DNA of 64,000 nucleotides from an uncultured Clostridia bacterium (GCA_946403295.1 CAMIZL010000009.1:1-64000); one strand, 5' to 3'. Counted from the first letter of the stretch, positions 34,041 through 43,408 are shown. Numbers and translations: made by a program. Notes: generated by a model not told the origin, from the letters alone.

Positions 34041-35063
34041 ATGAAAAGAATAGTTACATTCGGTGAGATAATGCTCCGACTTGCACCCGAAGGGTATTAC
34101 AGATTTATTCAGGCAGAGAAATACGGTGCCACATTCGGTGGCGGTGAGGCGAACGTTGCGGTTTCGCTTGCGAATTTCGGAATGGACGCAGCGTTTGTTT
34201 CGAAGCTCCCCACACATGAGATCGGTCAGGCAGCGGTCAATTCGCTTCGCAGATTCGGTGTTGATACGGATGACATCGTTCGCGGCGGAAACAGAGTGGG
34301 AATCTACTACCTTGAAAAGGGAGCAAGTCAGCGTCCTTCCAAGGTTATCTACGACAGAGCAGGCTCATCGATCGCAGAAGCTTCGGCTTCCGACTTCGAC
34401 TGGGACGATATTTTTGAAGGAACCGACTGGTTCCACTTCACCGGGATCACACCCGCGCTCGGCGACAATGTTGCGGACATCTGCCTCGAGGCATGTAAGG
34501 CGGCTAAGAAGCATGGCGTTACGATAAGCTGTGATCTCAATTACAGAGGAAAACTCTGGAGCAAGGAGAAGGCCGGCAAGGTAATGGCAGGCCTTATGGA
34601 ATACGTTGATGTCTGCATCGCAAACGAGCAGGATGCGGACGATGTATTCGGGATCCGCGCCGACAACACGGACGTTACATCAGGAAAGATCGATGACGCC
34701 GGATATGTTGAGGTTGCAAAGAAGCTTGCCGACCGATTCGGATTCAAGAAGGTTGCGATCACGCTCAGAAGCTCGATCTCCGCAAATGACAACAACTGGG
34801 GCGCACTGCTTTATGAGGGCGGCAAGAGCTACCGAAGCAAGAATTATGCGATCCACATTGTTGACAGAGTCGGCGGCGGAGATTCGTTCGGCGCAGGACT
34901 TATTTATGCAAGTCTTTCAGACTACAATCCTCAGGCAACCATCGAGTTCGCAGTTGCAGCAAGTTGCTTGAAGCACAGCATTGAGGGCGATTTCAATATG
35001 GTTACCGTTGATGAAGTAAAGAAGCTCGCCGGCGGAGACGGATCCGGCAGAGTTCAAAGATAA
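34041..35063 (+). CDS. kdgK: 2-Keto-3-deoxygluconate kinase
   Basis: 340 residues, PfkB (ribokinase) family. It phosphorylates KDG to KDPG, the substrate of the preceding aldolase. The N-terminus 'GEIMLRLAPEGYYRFIQAEKYGATFGGGEANVAVSL'-type region is typical of KDG kinases, and the C-terminal signature is RVGGGDSFGAGL with the catalytic Asp (G instead of the common A before the GD). AAGAAGGGAC precedes the ATG. A hairpin separates it from uxaC. Confidence 0.94.
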   Translation: MKRIVTFGEIMLRLAPEGYYRFIQAEKYGATFGGGEANVAVSLANFGMDAAFVSKLPTHEIGQAAVNSLRRFGVDTDDIVRGGNRVGIYYLEKGASQRPSKVIYDRAGSSIAEASASDFDWDDIFEGTDWFHFTGITPALGDNVADICLEACKAAKKHGVTISCDLNYRGKLWSKEKAGKVMAGLMEYVDVCIANEQDADDVFGIRADNTDVTSGKIDDAGYVEVAKKLADRFGFKKVAITLRSSISANDNNWGALLYEGGKSYRSKNYAIHIVDRVGGGDSFGAGLIYASLSDYNPQATIEFAVAASCLKHSIEGDFNMVTVDEVKKLAGGDGSGRVQR

Positions 35064-35080
35064 AGCATAAGCGTAAAAGA

Positions 35081-35114
35081 TTACCCCGAGGCGCGGGAAG
35101 CGTTTCGGGGTAAC
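35081..35114 (+). other. Intercistronic hairpin between kdgK and uxaC
   Basis: TTACCCCGA(GGCGC)...(GCGTT)TCGGGGTAA with no U-run. Probably an mRNA processing or stability element. Just before it is a 13-mer AGCATAAGCGTAA (35064-35076) that recurs after the uxaC stop. Confidence 0.6.
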
Positions 35115-35170
35115 ATTAAAAGAACAGTTTAAATCGACCCAGAAAAAGGGGCGCTATAGGGAGGCAGAAA

Positions 35171-36568
35171 ATGAAGTTTTTAAACGAGGAATATCTCCTT
35201 TCGTTGGATCTGGCGAAGAGGCTCTACCACGGGTACGCGCAGAAGCAGCCGATAATCGACTACCACTGCCATATCGTACCGGGCGAGATCAGGGAAGATG
35301 TGAGATTTGAGAATATCACGAAGCTCTGGCTCGGAGCCGATCACTACAAGTGGCGCCTCATGCGTGCGAACGGTGTGAGCGAGGACCTGATCACGGGCGA
35401 TGCGAGCGATCACGACAAGTTCGTGGCCTTCGCGAAGACGCTCGAAAGGGCGGTCGGCAACCCCGTGTTCATCTGGAGCCACCTCGAGCTTTACCGCTAT
35501 TTCGGCTATGACGGAGTACTCTGCGGCGACACCGCCGAGGAGGTCTGGAACCTCTGCAACGAAAAGCTTAAGAGCCCCGAATACAGTGCACGCGGCATCA
35601 TGAAGATGTCGGGCGTTGAGCTTATCTGCACTACGGACGATCCCGTAGACTCGCTTGAGCACCACGAAGCGATCGCAGCGGACAAGACCTTTGATATAGA
35701 GGTTCTTCCGGCATTCAGACCGGACCGCGCCGTCGATATTGAAAAAGAGGATTTTAACGCCTATGTGAAAAAGGTCGGTGAAGCTGCCGGCCGCGAGATC
35801 AAATGTATCAACTGCTTAAAGAATGCCCTCCGGGCAAGGATGGATTTCTTCGCGGAGCACGGCTGTAGGGTTGCCGATCACGGTATGGGACTATTTGTTT
35901 ATGAGCCCGCTTCAAACGAAGCGGTAGCCGATATCTTTGCCCGTGCATACAGGGGAGATAAAGTCAGTGACCTTGAGGTAAAGCAGTACAAAACGGCAAT
36001 GCTTAAGTTTTTTGCAGCCGAATATGCTAAGCGCGGTTGGATGATGCAGCTTCATTACGGCGTAAAGCGCGAGAACAACGTGGAGGCCTTTAAGAAGCTC
36101 GGAGCAAATGCGGGTCTTGACTGCATCGCGAACGGAACGGCGAGTGCGGATCTCGCGAATTTCCTGAATGACTGTACGGCAGACGGAGCGCTTCCGAAGA
36201 CCGTTGTTTACAGCCTCGACCCGAACGAAGATGCGATCATAGACACAGTGATCGCCTGCTTCCAGGAAAGCCCTGTGCCCGGAAAGCTTCAGCACGGTGC
36301 GGCATGGTGGTTCAATGATCACCGACTCGGGATCGAAGCGCACATGAAGCGCCTTGCGGCAGACGGACTGCTCGGCAACTTCATCGGGATGCTCACCGAT
36401 TCGAGAAGCTTTGTTTCGTACACGAGACACGAGTATTTCAGAAGGATCCTCTGCAACGTCCTTGCGGATTTTGCTCTCGGCGGAGATTTCCCCGAGGATG
36501 AGAAGCTTCTCGGAAAGCTCGCGGCTGATATTTCGTATAACAACATAAAGGAATACTTAAAAAAGTAA
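35171..36568 (+). CDS. uxaC: Glucuronate (uronate) isomerase
   Basis: 465 residues, normal family length; AGGGAGG precedes the ATG. It converts D-glucuronate to fructuronate (or galacturonate to tagaturonate), the first step of hexuronate catabolism. Amidohydrolase-like motifs include DYHCHIVPGEI near residue 30, 'CTTDDPVDSLEHH', 'MQLHYGVKRENN' and 'GMLTDSRSFVSYTRHEYFRRILC' at the C-terminus. Together with kdgK and eda it feeds uronates into pyruvate and triose phosphate. The mannonate steps (uxuA, uxuB) are not in the window. Confidence 0.97.
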   Translation: MKFLNEEYLLSLDLAKRLYHGYAQKQPIIDYHCHIVPGEIREDVRFENITKLWLGADHYKWRLMRANGVSEDLITGDASDHDKFVAFAKTLERAVGNPVFIWSHLELYRYFGYDGVLCGDTAEEVWNLCNEKLKSPEYSARGIMKMSGVELICTTDDPVDSLEHHEAIAADKTFDIEVLPAFRPDRAVDIEKEDFNAYVKKVGEAAGREIKCINCLKNALRARMDFFAEHGCRVADHGMGLFVYEPASNEAVADIFARAYRGDKVSDLEVKQYKTAMLKFFAAEYAKRGWMMQLHYGVKRENNVEAFKKLGANAGLDCIANGTASADLANFLNDCTADGALPKTVVYSLDPNEDAIIDTVIACFQESPVPGKLQHGAAWWFNDHRLGIEAHMKRLAADGLLGNFIGMLTDSRSFVSYTRHEYFRRILCNVLADFALGGDFPEDEKLLGKLAADISYNNIKEYLKK

Positions 36569-36651
36569 GCATAAGCGTAAGAAAACGACTGACCCCGGTC
36601 CTAAGCGGATACCTCGGGTTAATCGGAACGCATTTGGTTCGGATCACATGA

Positions 36652-36700
36652 AAAACGGGCACTTTTCGTGATAAGTACAGGAAGTGCCCGTTTTCTTGGA
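36652..36700 (+). terminator. Intrinsic terminator of the hexuronate operon
   Basis: 13-bp stem AAAACGGGCACTT/AAGTGCCCGTTTT, then TTTTCTTGG. It lies 84 bp after the uxaC stop and directly before the next promoter. Confidence 0.88.
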
Positions 36701-36728
36701 TTGCACTATCCGTGATTTTGTGTATAAT
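36701..36728 (+). promoter_or_regulatory. Promoter of the HIT-malic enzyme-murI group
   Basis: TTGCAC at 36701-36706, 16-bp spacer, TATAAT at 36723-36728, giving a leader of about 100 nt. Confidence 0.75.
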
Positions 36729-36833
36729 GTGTGTGAGTCCGTTACGATTCTGAAATGTAAAGGATTTACCCCAATCCGACAGCCGGAAGATCATTCAATA
36801 AAAGAGAGATTACATCAGAAGGAGAAACCACAT

Positions 36834-37244
36834 ATGGAAAACTGTATTTTCTGCAAGATAGTAGCGGGACAGATCCCGAGTGCCACTGTTTACGAAGACG
36901 ATGATTTCAAGGCGATCATGGACATCGCTCCCGCAGCAAAGGGACATATCATCATCCTTGCCAAGAGACATATGCCTAACCTTCTCGAGATCGAGGAGAA
37001 GACCGCATCCCGTGCTCTTCTTGTCGCATCTAAGATCGCGAACGCGCAGAAAAAGGCTCTCGGTTGCGACGGCATAAACATGCTTCAGAACAACGGAAGC
37101 GCTGCATGGCAGTCGGTGTTCCATCTTCATATCCATTTGATCCCCCGTTATGAGAACGATGGCGTGACAATGCCCTGGAAAGAGCTTTCGTACGCTGACG
37201 GTGAGGCAGCGGAATATGCAAAGAAGATCGCTGCGGAGCTTTGA
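36834..37244 (+). CDS. HIT-family nucleotide hydrolase
   Basis: 136 residues from the ATG behind AGAAGGAG. It has the N-terminal CIFCKIVAGQIPS with a Cys pair (zinc or structural), a central 'PAAKGHIIILAKRH', and the histidine triad HLHIHLIPR. This is the Hint/HinT-type branch, a cytosolic purine-nucleoside phosphoramidate hydrolase. It lies upstream of the malic enzyme gene with a 127-bp gap containing a weak hairpin (GCCGG/CCGGC), probably in the same transcript. Confidence 0.94.
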   Translation: MENCIFCKIVAGQIPSATVYEDDDFKAIMDIAPAAKGHIIILAKRHMPNLLEIEEKTASRALLVASKIANAQKKALGCDGINMLQNNGSAAWQSVFHLHIHLIPRYENDGVTMPWKELSYADGEAAEYAKKIAAEL

Positions 37245-37371
37245 TCGATCAAGCTCCATGTAAGCAGGAAGTCTGCCGTACCGCCCGGGAGATTCCGGAC
37301 GACAGGTTGATAAATGTGAGAAAAGGCCGGATCTATGAAGACCGGCATGAAATAAGAAAGAGGTAACAAAA

Positions 37372-38568
37372 ATGGATTATTCAGCAATGAGCCTTAAGCT
37401 TTGCGAGGAGAATCACGGCAAGCTTTCGGTAGTATCAAAGGTTCCCGTAACAACCAGAGAGGAGCTCTCGACCGCCTATACACCCGGCGTCGGACAGCCC
37501 TGCCTTGAGATCAACGGGGATAAACATAATGCATATAAATACACCATTAAGAGTCATACCGTAGCGGTCGTATCGGACGGAACGGCAGTTCTGGGACTCG
37601 GTGATATCGGACCCGAGGCAGCTATGCCCGTTATGGAGGGTAAGGCAGTCCTTTTCAAGGAATTCGGCGGAGTTGACGCTTTCCCGATCTGCCTTGATAC
37701 AAAGGATACGGAAGAGATCATCAAAACCGTAAAGCATCTTGCGCCCACATTCGGCGGTATCAACCTTGAGGATATCTCGGCACCCCGTTGTTTCGAGATC
37801 GAGACACGTCTCAAGGAGGAACTTGATATTCCCGTATTCCACGACGACCAGCACGGAACGGCGATCGTTGTTTGTGCGGGACTTATAAACGCGGTCAAGA
37901 TCGTAAACAAGAAGATTGAAGATCTCAAGGTTGTGATCAGCGGTGCGGGTGCTGCGGGAATCGCCATCTGCAAGCTTATCATGTCACTCGGAGTCAGGGA
38001 TGTTGTTCTCATGAACAGCAAGGGAGCCGTTTGTGAGGGAGATGAAAGACTTAATCCCGCGCAGGCAGCGATCTCGCTTGTCACTAACCGCAATCACGAA
38101 AAAGGCGCGCTCGAAGAAGTTATAAAGGGTAAGGACGTATTTATCGGTGTTTCGGCACCCGGAATCGTGACGAAGGAAATGGTTGCTTCCATGGCTAAGG
38201 ATCCTATCGTGTTCGCTATGGCAAATCCTATTCCCGAGATCATGCCCGATGAGGCTAAAGCCGGCGGAGCAGCGGTTGTTGCAACAGGCAGAAGCGATTT
38301 CCCAAATCAGATCAACAATGTGCTCGTATTCCCGGGTATTTTCCGCGGAGCGCTTATGGTTGAGGCGACACAGATCGTCGAAGAGATGAAGCTTGCAGCG
38401 GCAAGAACGGTTGCTTCTCTTGTTTCGGATGAAGAGCTTTCGGCTGATTTCATTATCCCGGGAGTCTTTGATGAGAGAGTTGCGGACATGGTTTCTCTTC
38501 AGGTTGCCGAAGTTGCCGAGAAGCTCGGAATCGCGAGAAGACCCGGAAACAGAACCTGGAACAATTGA
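37372..38568 (+). CDS. Malic enzyme (NAD(P)-dependent, short bacterial type)
   Basis: 398 residues; AAGAGG precedes the ATG. It decarboxylates malate to pyruvate with reduction of NAD(P). Family segments: 'TAYTPGVGQPCLEI', catalytic Lys region 'EGKAVLFKEFGGVDAFPIC', 'INLEDISAPRCFEIE', 'FHDDQHGTAIVV' and the Rossmann 'VISGAGAAGIAICKL'. It lacks the phosphotransacetylase-like tail of MaeB. Cofactor preference is not decided by sequence here. It could link to the fumarate hydratase subunit at 47.6 kb in C4-acid metabolism. Confidence 0.95.
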   Translation: MDYSAMSLKLCEENHGKLSVVSKVPVTTREELSTAYTPGVGQPCLEINGDKHNAYKYTIKSHTVAVVSDGTAVLGLGDIGPEAAMPVMEGKAVLFKEFGGVDAFPICLDTKDTEEIIKTVKHLAPTFGGINLEDISAPRCFEIETRLKEELDIPVFHDDQHGTAIVVCAGLINAVKIVNKKIEDLKVVISGAGAAGIAICKLIMSLGVRDVVLMNSKGAVCEGDERLNPAQAAISLVTNRNHEKGALEEVIKGKDVFIGVSAPGIVTKEMVASMAKDPIVFAMANPIPEIMPDEAKAGGAAVVATGRSDFPNQINNVLVFPGIFRGALMVEATQIVEEMKLAAARTVASLVSDEELSADFIIPGVFDERVADMVSLQVAEVAEKLGIARRPGNRTWNN

Positions 38569-38618
38569 CGGGAAACAGAGACAACAGAGAAAACAGCAGT
38601 CGCAGAGGAGCAGAAGAA

Positions 38619-39482
38619 ATGGGTGATATCGATAAAAATTCACCGATAGGAGTATTTGATTCGGGTGTCGGCGGACTGACCGTGGTAAAAGAGCTTATGG
38701 AACAGCTGCCGGACGAGAGGATCGTCTATTACGGGGACACGGCGCGTGTGCCTTACGGTAACAAATCTAAGGAGACGGTCATCCGTTACTCGCGTGAGAT
38801 AGCAGATTTCCTTTGTGAGCAGAAAGTCAAAGCGATAGTGGTGGCCTGTAATACGGCGAGCGCTCTTGCTTTGGAGGAACTCAAGAAATCGGTTGAAGTG
38901 CCCATTATCGGTGTGGTTAAGCCCGGAGCCAGAGCGGCGGCAGACGCTTCGCAAAAAGGTAAGATAGGAGTTATCGCGACACGTGCTACAGTTAGCAGCG
39001 GTATCTACGAAGCGTACTTAAAAGAAAAAAGACCCGACATCAGGGTATATGCAAAGGCCTGTCCGCTTTTTGTCCCGCTTGTTGAGGAGGGACTTACGGA
39101 CGATCCGATTACCGACAGCATAATTCATATGTACCTCGACGGACTTCTCGCCGAAGGTATCGACGCACTCGTCCTCGGATGTACGCATTATCCTCTTTTG
39201 AGAGACAGCATAGCCCGTGCCGTAGGAAAGGATGTAACGCTTGTCAATCCCGCTTATGAGACGGCCAGAAGCTTTAAGGCCCTTCTTGATGAAAAGGAAT
39301 TGCTCTGCGGAACGGGAGAAAAGAACGGGCAAAACGCCGAAAACAGGATGATCGCCGGCACAAGACCCGGTAACGAGTTTTTTGTGAGCGACAGCCCGGA
39401 ACAATTCAGAAATTTTGCCGGAAATGTCCTTTCGATCCGGATCGGAGCGGAGGACGTAAAGGTTAAGGCCTTTGCGGGATAA
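38619..39482 (+). CDS. murI: Glutamate racemase
   Basis: 287 residues from the ATG behind AGAGGAG; the frame extends 18 codons upstream into the malic enzyme end, without a better site. It makes D-glutamate for peptidoglycan. Both catalytic Cys motifs are present: VVACNTASA and LGCTHYPLL, with 'GVFDSGVGGLTVVKEL' at the N-terminus and 'YYGDTARVPYG'. Its stop is 7 bp from copy 2 of the 128-bp element. Confidence 0.96.
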   Translation: MGDIDKNSPIGVFDSGVGGLTVVKELMEQLPDERIVYYGDTARVPYGNKSKETVIRYSREIADFLCEQKVKAIVVACNTASALALEELKKSVEVPIIGVVKPGARAAADASQKGKIGVIATRATVSSGIYEAYLKEKRPDIRVYAKACPLFVPLVEEGLTDDPITDSIIHMYLDGLLAEGIDALVLGCTHYPLLRDSIARAVGKDVTLVNPAYETARSFKALLDEKELLCGTGEKNGQNAENRMIAGTRPGNEFFVSDSPEQFRNFAGNVLSIRIGAEDVKVKAFAG

Positions 39483-39489
39483 CGATCAA

Positions 39490-39617
39490 AATCGAGTAGG
39501 CTGACTCCTACTCGATGCGACGGACATCTCGCGTACTAGTCCGCTCGATGACCGTTCACTCAGCCATCTGTTCGCAAACAAGCTTGCAACAGATGGCATT
39601 CGTTTATCGCACAAAAA
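39490..39617 (-). repeat. 128-bp structured element, copy 2 (inverted relative to copy 1)
   Basis: Exact reverse complement of 29161-29288. In its own orientation it begins in the T-run of the terminator at 39613-39691 and runs toward the murI stop. The flanking bases of the two copies differ immediately outside the 128 bases. The interval 39483-39706 holds no gene. Confidence 0.95.
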
Positions 39618-39691
39618 TATACGCCCCGGGGGTGATATGTACCGTCTTTACCGGATTGTCGGTAAAGAGAGTACGTATCACCCCCGGGGCG
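39613..39691 (-). terminator. Long (70-nt) hairpin terminator for the TetR-DUF1934 operon
   Basis: Outer 16-bp perfect stem CGCCCCGGGGGTGATA (39622-39637) with 39676-39691, then an inner TCTTTACC/GGTAAAGA stem. On the minus strand it is followed by TATATTTTT, whose T-run begins the 128-bp element. Confidence 0.82.
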
Positions 39692-39706
39692 ATTCGTTTT
39701 CGAATG

Positions 39707-40108
39707 TCAAATCTTTAAACAATTTAACTCAACTTCGTAGCTTGAGACAAAGGTTCCGGAAACGGAAAGGTTGTAGTGCAAAGTTAAGCGCAACACACTG
39801 CCGGAACCTTCTATCACTGTCAGCCTGTCTGTTTCGACGGTAGCGTCAAGCACTCCCTCGGGAGTTTTGTATGTTCCGGTTGTTGTCAACCCGGGAGCGT
39901 ATTCCATACGCGAAGTGATCGCTCCGGAATAGATCACGGACAAACTGTCATCGGTGATCTTGAGCAAAGCACGAATGTCATCGTTTTCATAACGCAGGTA
40001 GCGCTTCCCGTTCTGGATGGAATATTCGCCGACGAACTCCTGTATCTGGGGCTCGTCAGAGATATCTTTTGTCAGTGTTGAAAAAATAATCTTTACGTTT
40101 CTAGTCAC
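39707..40108 (-). CDS. DUF1934 protein (YwiB-like beta-barrel)
   Basis: 133 residues with a GTG start that overlaps the TGA stop of the TetR gene (GTGA), so translation is coupled. The pattern 'YSIQNGKRYLRYENDD', 'LLKITDDSLSVIYSGAITSRMEYAPGL', 'GTYKTPEGVLDATVETDRL' and 'YNLSVSGTFVSSYEVELN' fits the DUF1934 calycin-like barrel. Function of the family is unknown; cytosolic. Confidence 0.82.
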   Translation of the reverse strand: MTRNVKIIFSTLTKDISDEPQIQEFVGEYSIQNGKRYLRYENDDIRALLKITDDSLSVIYSGAITSRMEYAPGLTTTGTYKTPEGVLDATVETDRLTVIEGSGSVLRLTLHYNLSVSGTFVSSYEVELNCLKI

Positions 40109-40704
40109 TTCTTCGCCTTCGCGGCATCACCGCACAGAACATCGTTTACTATGTCAGATATAAAGGAAGGGTTTCCTTCGAAAACACCGGAGGTAACGAA
40201 CAATGCATATCCTTCCATGAATGCCCAGAATTTAATGTAAAGCTCAAAGTTTGAAATTGAGAGGTTGTTTTCGATACGAACACTGTCGATTATCTCGCAA
40301 GCGATCGAGAGAAGCTTAAACTGATCGTTTTCGAATACATCGACCGATGAATAAATATTTATGGCTGTTTTGCTGAAGAAAAGGAAGCTTATAAGGTTGC
40401 TCTCCGTTTTGAAAAGATCAAGCAGGAATTCGCCGAACTGGATAAGGCGTTCTTTTCCTCCCTTTAAAGTTCCGTGTTCGGAAACATATTCACGGTAGAG
40501 TGTGGTAACCTTACTTGAAGCAACCTTGAGGACTTCGTTAAGGAGTTCGTCTTTGTCAACGAAGTGGTTGTAGAGAGCAGCCGCAGAAATACCGAATTCC
40601 TTAGCAAGATCGCGGAGGGTTGTGTCGTCTTCTCCGTGTGATCGGATCTTCTCTAATGTAAACTTGATAAACCTTTCTTTAGTGTCTCTTCTTCTTCTGT
40701 CCAT
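40105..40704 (-). CDS. TetR/AcrR-family transcriptional regulator
   Basis: 199 residues. The N-terminal helix-turn-helix is typical (TLRDLAKEFGISAAALYNHFVDKDELL, about residues 28-55). The rest is an all-helical ligand-binding domain. Targets are unknown: the co-transcribed DUF1934 gene, and possibly the divergent side, where no gene begins on the plus strand. Confidence 0.92.
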   Translation of the reverse strand: MDRRRRDTKERFIKFTLEKIRSHGEDDTTLRDLAKEFGISAAALYNHFVDKDELLNEVLKVASSKVTTLYREYVSEHGTLKGGKERLIQFGEFLLDLFKTESNLISFLFFSKTAINIYSSVDVFENDQFKLLSIACEIIDSVRIENNLSISNFELYIKFWAFMEGYALFVTSGVFEGNPSFISDIVNDVLCGDAAKAKK

Positions 40705-40856
40705 GTTCTTTCCGCCCTTTCATAGCACTTTAACCCTATATTTTTAAGGGTTTTCTCTGGTATGGGTTCATGTGAAACCCTGTAACATTATCATTGTAGC
40801 ACCTTTGTCGGATTTTTTCAAGACAAAAATGTTGACAACCATAATATTATTTGATA

Positions 40857-41549
40857 TCACTTGCTTTGTCCGTAGTACGCTCCCGGTCCGTGCTTGCGCA
40901 TATAATGCTTTTCGATGAGCGAATCAGGCGCGGGGTCAACATCGGGATTGATGAGGCGAGTCATATACGCCATTTTGGCTACTTCTTCAAGGACCACCGC
41001 GTTATGAACGGCTTCATGTGCATCTTTGCCCCACGTAAAGGGACCGTGGTTTTTGCACAATACGGCCGGAGTGGCCATATAATCGGTATCGGCGATTGCA
41101 GAGTTGATAAGGAGTCCCGTGTTCTTTTCGTAGTTTTCGGCGATCTCCCCGGCGTTCAGGCAGCGAAGGCAGGGAACGGGTCCGTAGAAATGATCCGCAT
41201 GTGTTGTTCCGTAGCAGGGGATCGAAAGACCCGACTGAGCCCAGCTCGTAGCGTAGGAAGAATGTGTGTGAACAATACCTCCGACCTTGGGGAGAGCTTT
41301 GTACATCTCCACGTGGGTAGGAGTGTCCGACGAAGGACGAAGGTCTCCTTCGACTACCTTACCTTCAAGATCGACAACAACCATGTCGTCGGGAGTGAGG
41401 CGCTCGTAATCGACACCCGAGGGCTTGATAACGACAAGTCCCGATTCTCTGTCGATCGCGCTAACGTTACCCCATGTGAAGGTAACGAGGTTGTAGCGGG
41501 GCAGCTCCATATTTGCTGCGTAAACAAGTTTCTTTAATGTTTCTAACAT
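40857..41549 (-). CDS. araD: L-ribulose-5-phosphate 4-epimerase
   Basis: 230 residues from the ATG at 41547-41549. It converts L-ribulose 5-phosphate to D-xylulose 5-phosphate. Class II aldolase-fold features: '[13 protein letters not shown]', '[12 protein letters not shown]', zinc ligands in [14 protein letters not shown] and a later His cluster (GTTHADHF), and 'NHGPFTWG' near the C-terminus. It lies downstream of the FGGY pentulose kinase. No arabinose isomerase (araA) is in the window. Confidence 0.94.
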   Translation of the reverse strand: MLETLKKLVYAANMELPRYNLVTFTWGNVSAIDRESGLVVIKPSGVDYERLTPDDMVVVDLEGKVVEGDLRPSSDTPTHVEMYKALPKVGGIVHTHSSYATSWAQSGLSIPCYGTTHADHFYGPVPCLRCLNAGEIAENYEKNTGLLINSAIADTDYMATPAVLCKNHGPFTWGKDAHEAVHNAVVLEEVAKMAYMTRLINPDVDPAPDSLIEKHYMRKHGPGAYYGQSK

Positions 41550-41655
41550 GATGTTCTCCATTCTGTGTTCAAATACCCGTTTCATGCCTTTTCCGGGGAT
41601 TAGAGGGCATCTGTAACCGTAAACTATGATAAAAGAGTTTCTGTTCGGGAGCGGA

Positions 41656-43251
41656 TTACTTAAGGGAAGCGATCGCCGCTTTCTCGACTTCGAGGGCTTT
41701 CTTAAAGGTTTCGATATAGGCGTTAAAGCCCTCAACTGCCTTTGTGTCGGGCGCGAGCGTCTCGGCTTTCATGCCGGCGAATACCTTGTCATCGAGAAAC
41801 TTCGAAAGCGAAAGCTCGCCCGAGTACTTGAGGAAAGCCGCAAGAAGAGCCATGCCCCAGGCACCGCCTTCGCCTGCCGTCTCCATGACCGAAACGGGAG
41901 CGTTGAGAGCAGCGGCGAGGATCGACTGGCCGACGCTCTTCGTTTTGAAGAGACCACCGTGGCCGAGTACTCTGTCGACAGCGACGCCTTCGTCCCTCAG
42001 CATGATGTCACAGCCGAGCTTGAGGGTTGCAACGCTCGAGTAAAGGCTCGCGCGCATGAGGTTGGCGAGGCTGAACCTCGCGTTCTGCTCGCGAGCAAGG
42101 AGAGGACGGCCTTCGTTGAGGTCGGTAACGCCTTCGCCCGAGAAGTAGTTGTAAGAGATAACACCGCCGCAGTCGGGATCGCCGTTCTGTGCATGTTCAA
42201 AGAGCTTGGTATAGAGCGTGTTGGTGTCGATCTCGGTTCCGAACACGCCGAGAGCTTCCTTGCAGATCCCGATCCATGCGTTGAGGTCGGAAGTGCAGTT
42301 GTTGCAGTGAACCATACCCACGAGGTCGCCGGCGGGTGTGGTCACGAGGTCGATCTCGCGGTAAACGCGGCTGAGCTTCTTCTCGAGCACTACCATAGCG
42401 AAGATACTGGTACCGGCGGAAACGTTGGCAGTTCTTTTGGCAACGCTGTTTGTCGCGGTCATACCGGTCCCCGCGTCACCTTCGGGAGGGCAGAGCGGAA
42501 TGCCGGCTTCGAGGTCTCCCTCGGGATCGAGGAAGGCTGCACCCTCAGCAGTGAGCTCGCCGGCCGGTGCTCCGGCGCCGAGAACTGCGGGGAAGATGTC
42601 CTTCAGTGTATATGTGAGACCGTGGTCTTTAAGGAATCTGTCGAAGGCGGCTGCCATCTCGGGCTCGTAGTCGCAGGTAGCGGGATCGACGGGGAACATA
42701 CCGGACGCCTCGCCCACACCGAGGACCCTTTTACCCGTGAGCCTGAAGTGGATATAGCCGGCGAGAGTCGTCTGGAAAGCGATCTTATCGACGTGGGGCT
42801 CCTTGTTCAGGATCGCCTGGCAAAGATGAGCGATGCTCCATCTCTGAGGGATGTTGTAATCAAAGAGCTTGGTGAGCAGCTCGGCAGCTTCGCCTGTGAT
42901 AGTGTTTCGCCATGTACGGAACGGAACGAGGAGCTCATCCCTATCATCGAAAGGCATGTAGCCGTGCATCATACCGCTTATGCCGATGCCGGAGAGTTTT
43001 CTGATCGTCACACCGAAGCGCTCCTTTACGTCCTTCTTAAGGTCAGCGTAGCATGACCGGAAGCCCTCGTGGATCTCTTCGAGAGGATATGTCCAGATGC
43101 CGTCCTCAAGATGGTTCTCCCATGTGTGACTGCCCGAAGCCAAAACGGAGAAATCATCTCCGATGAGCACTGCCTTGATCCTGGTGGATCCGAATTCTAT
43201 TCCGAGCACCGCACTGCCGTTTTTGATCTGTTCTTTAGCGTTGATTCCCAT
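41656..43251 (-). CDS. FGGY-family pentulose kinase (ribulokinase/xylulokinase-like)
   Basis: 531 residues; AAGGACGCGGAAC precedes the ATG. It has an ATPase-fold N-terminal half ('[14 protein letters not shown]', '[15 protein letters not shown]') and a C-terminal half with '[19 protein letters not shown]' and '[10 protein letters not shown]'. It is longer than classic XylB and close to a Firmicutes branch found beside araD, so L-ribulose phosphorylation is the best guess from context; D-xylulose cannot be excluded. With araD it would feed the pentose phosphate pathway, matching the xylan theme at 31-36 kb. Confidence 0.9.
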   Translation of the reverse strand: MGINAKEQIKNGSAVLGIEFGSTRIKAVLIGDDFSVLASGSHTWENHLEDGIWTYPLEEIHEGFRSCYADLKKDVKERFGVTIRKLSGIGISGMMHGYMPFDDRDELLVPFRTWRNTITGEAAELLTKLFDYNIPQRWSIAHLCQAILNKEPHVDKIAFQTTLAGYIHFRLTGKRVLGVGEASGMFPVDPATCDYEPEMAAAFDRFLKDHGLTYTLKDIFPAVLGAGAPAGELTAEGAAFLDPEGDLEAGIPLCPPEGDAGTGMTATNSVAKRTANVSAGTSIFAMVVLEKKLSRVYREIDLVTTPAGDLVGMVHCNNCTSDLNAWIGICKEALGVFGTEIDTNTLYTKLFEHAQNGDPDCGGVISYNYFSGEGVTDLNEGRPLLAREQNARFSLANLMRASLYSSVATLKLGCDIMLRDEGVAVDRVLGHGGLFKTKSVGQSILAAALNAPVSVMETAGEGGAWGMALLAAFLKYSGELSLSKFLDDKVFAGMKAETLAPDTKAVEGFNAYIETFKKALEVEKAAIASLK

Positions 43252-43286
43252 GTTCCGCGTCCTTTCTGTATTGAAATATATGCATA

Positions 43287-43338
43287 ATTATATAACGCCA
43301 AATCCATGATTGTCATCCGATAATCATGGATTTGGCGT
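43287..43338 (-). promoter_or_regulatory. Promoter with overlapping 17-bp inverted repeat (operator or terminator)
   Basis: On the minus strand, TGACAA (43310-43315), 17-bp spacer, TATAAT (43287-43292), placing a start 30-40 bp before the kinase ATG. A perfect inverted repeat ACGCCAAATCCATGATT (43295-43311) and 43322-43338 covers the spacer and -35. It may be a repressor operator, or the terminator of the upstream membrane-protein gene. Confidence 0.65.
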
Positions 43339-43408
43339 CCTAATTCGGTCCTTTCAGACAGCTCTTCCGCTGTAAGCCGGATCATTCAACCTCCGGGTCC
43401 CTCGTTTT

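Noticed and set aside
41626..43056. 476-codon plus-strand frame opposite the pentulose kinase
   Set aside because: Antisense shadow of an intact FGGY kinase with clear motifs.
43197..43385. 62-codon minus-strand frame before the pentulose kinase
   Set aside because: It runs through the inverted repeat and promoter and overlaps the kinase start.
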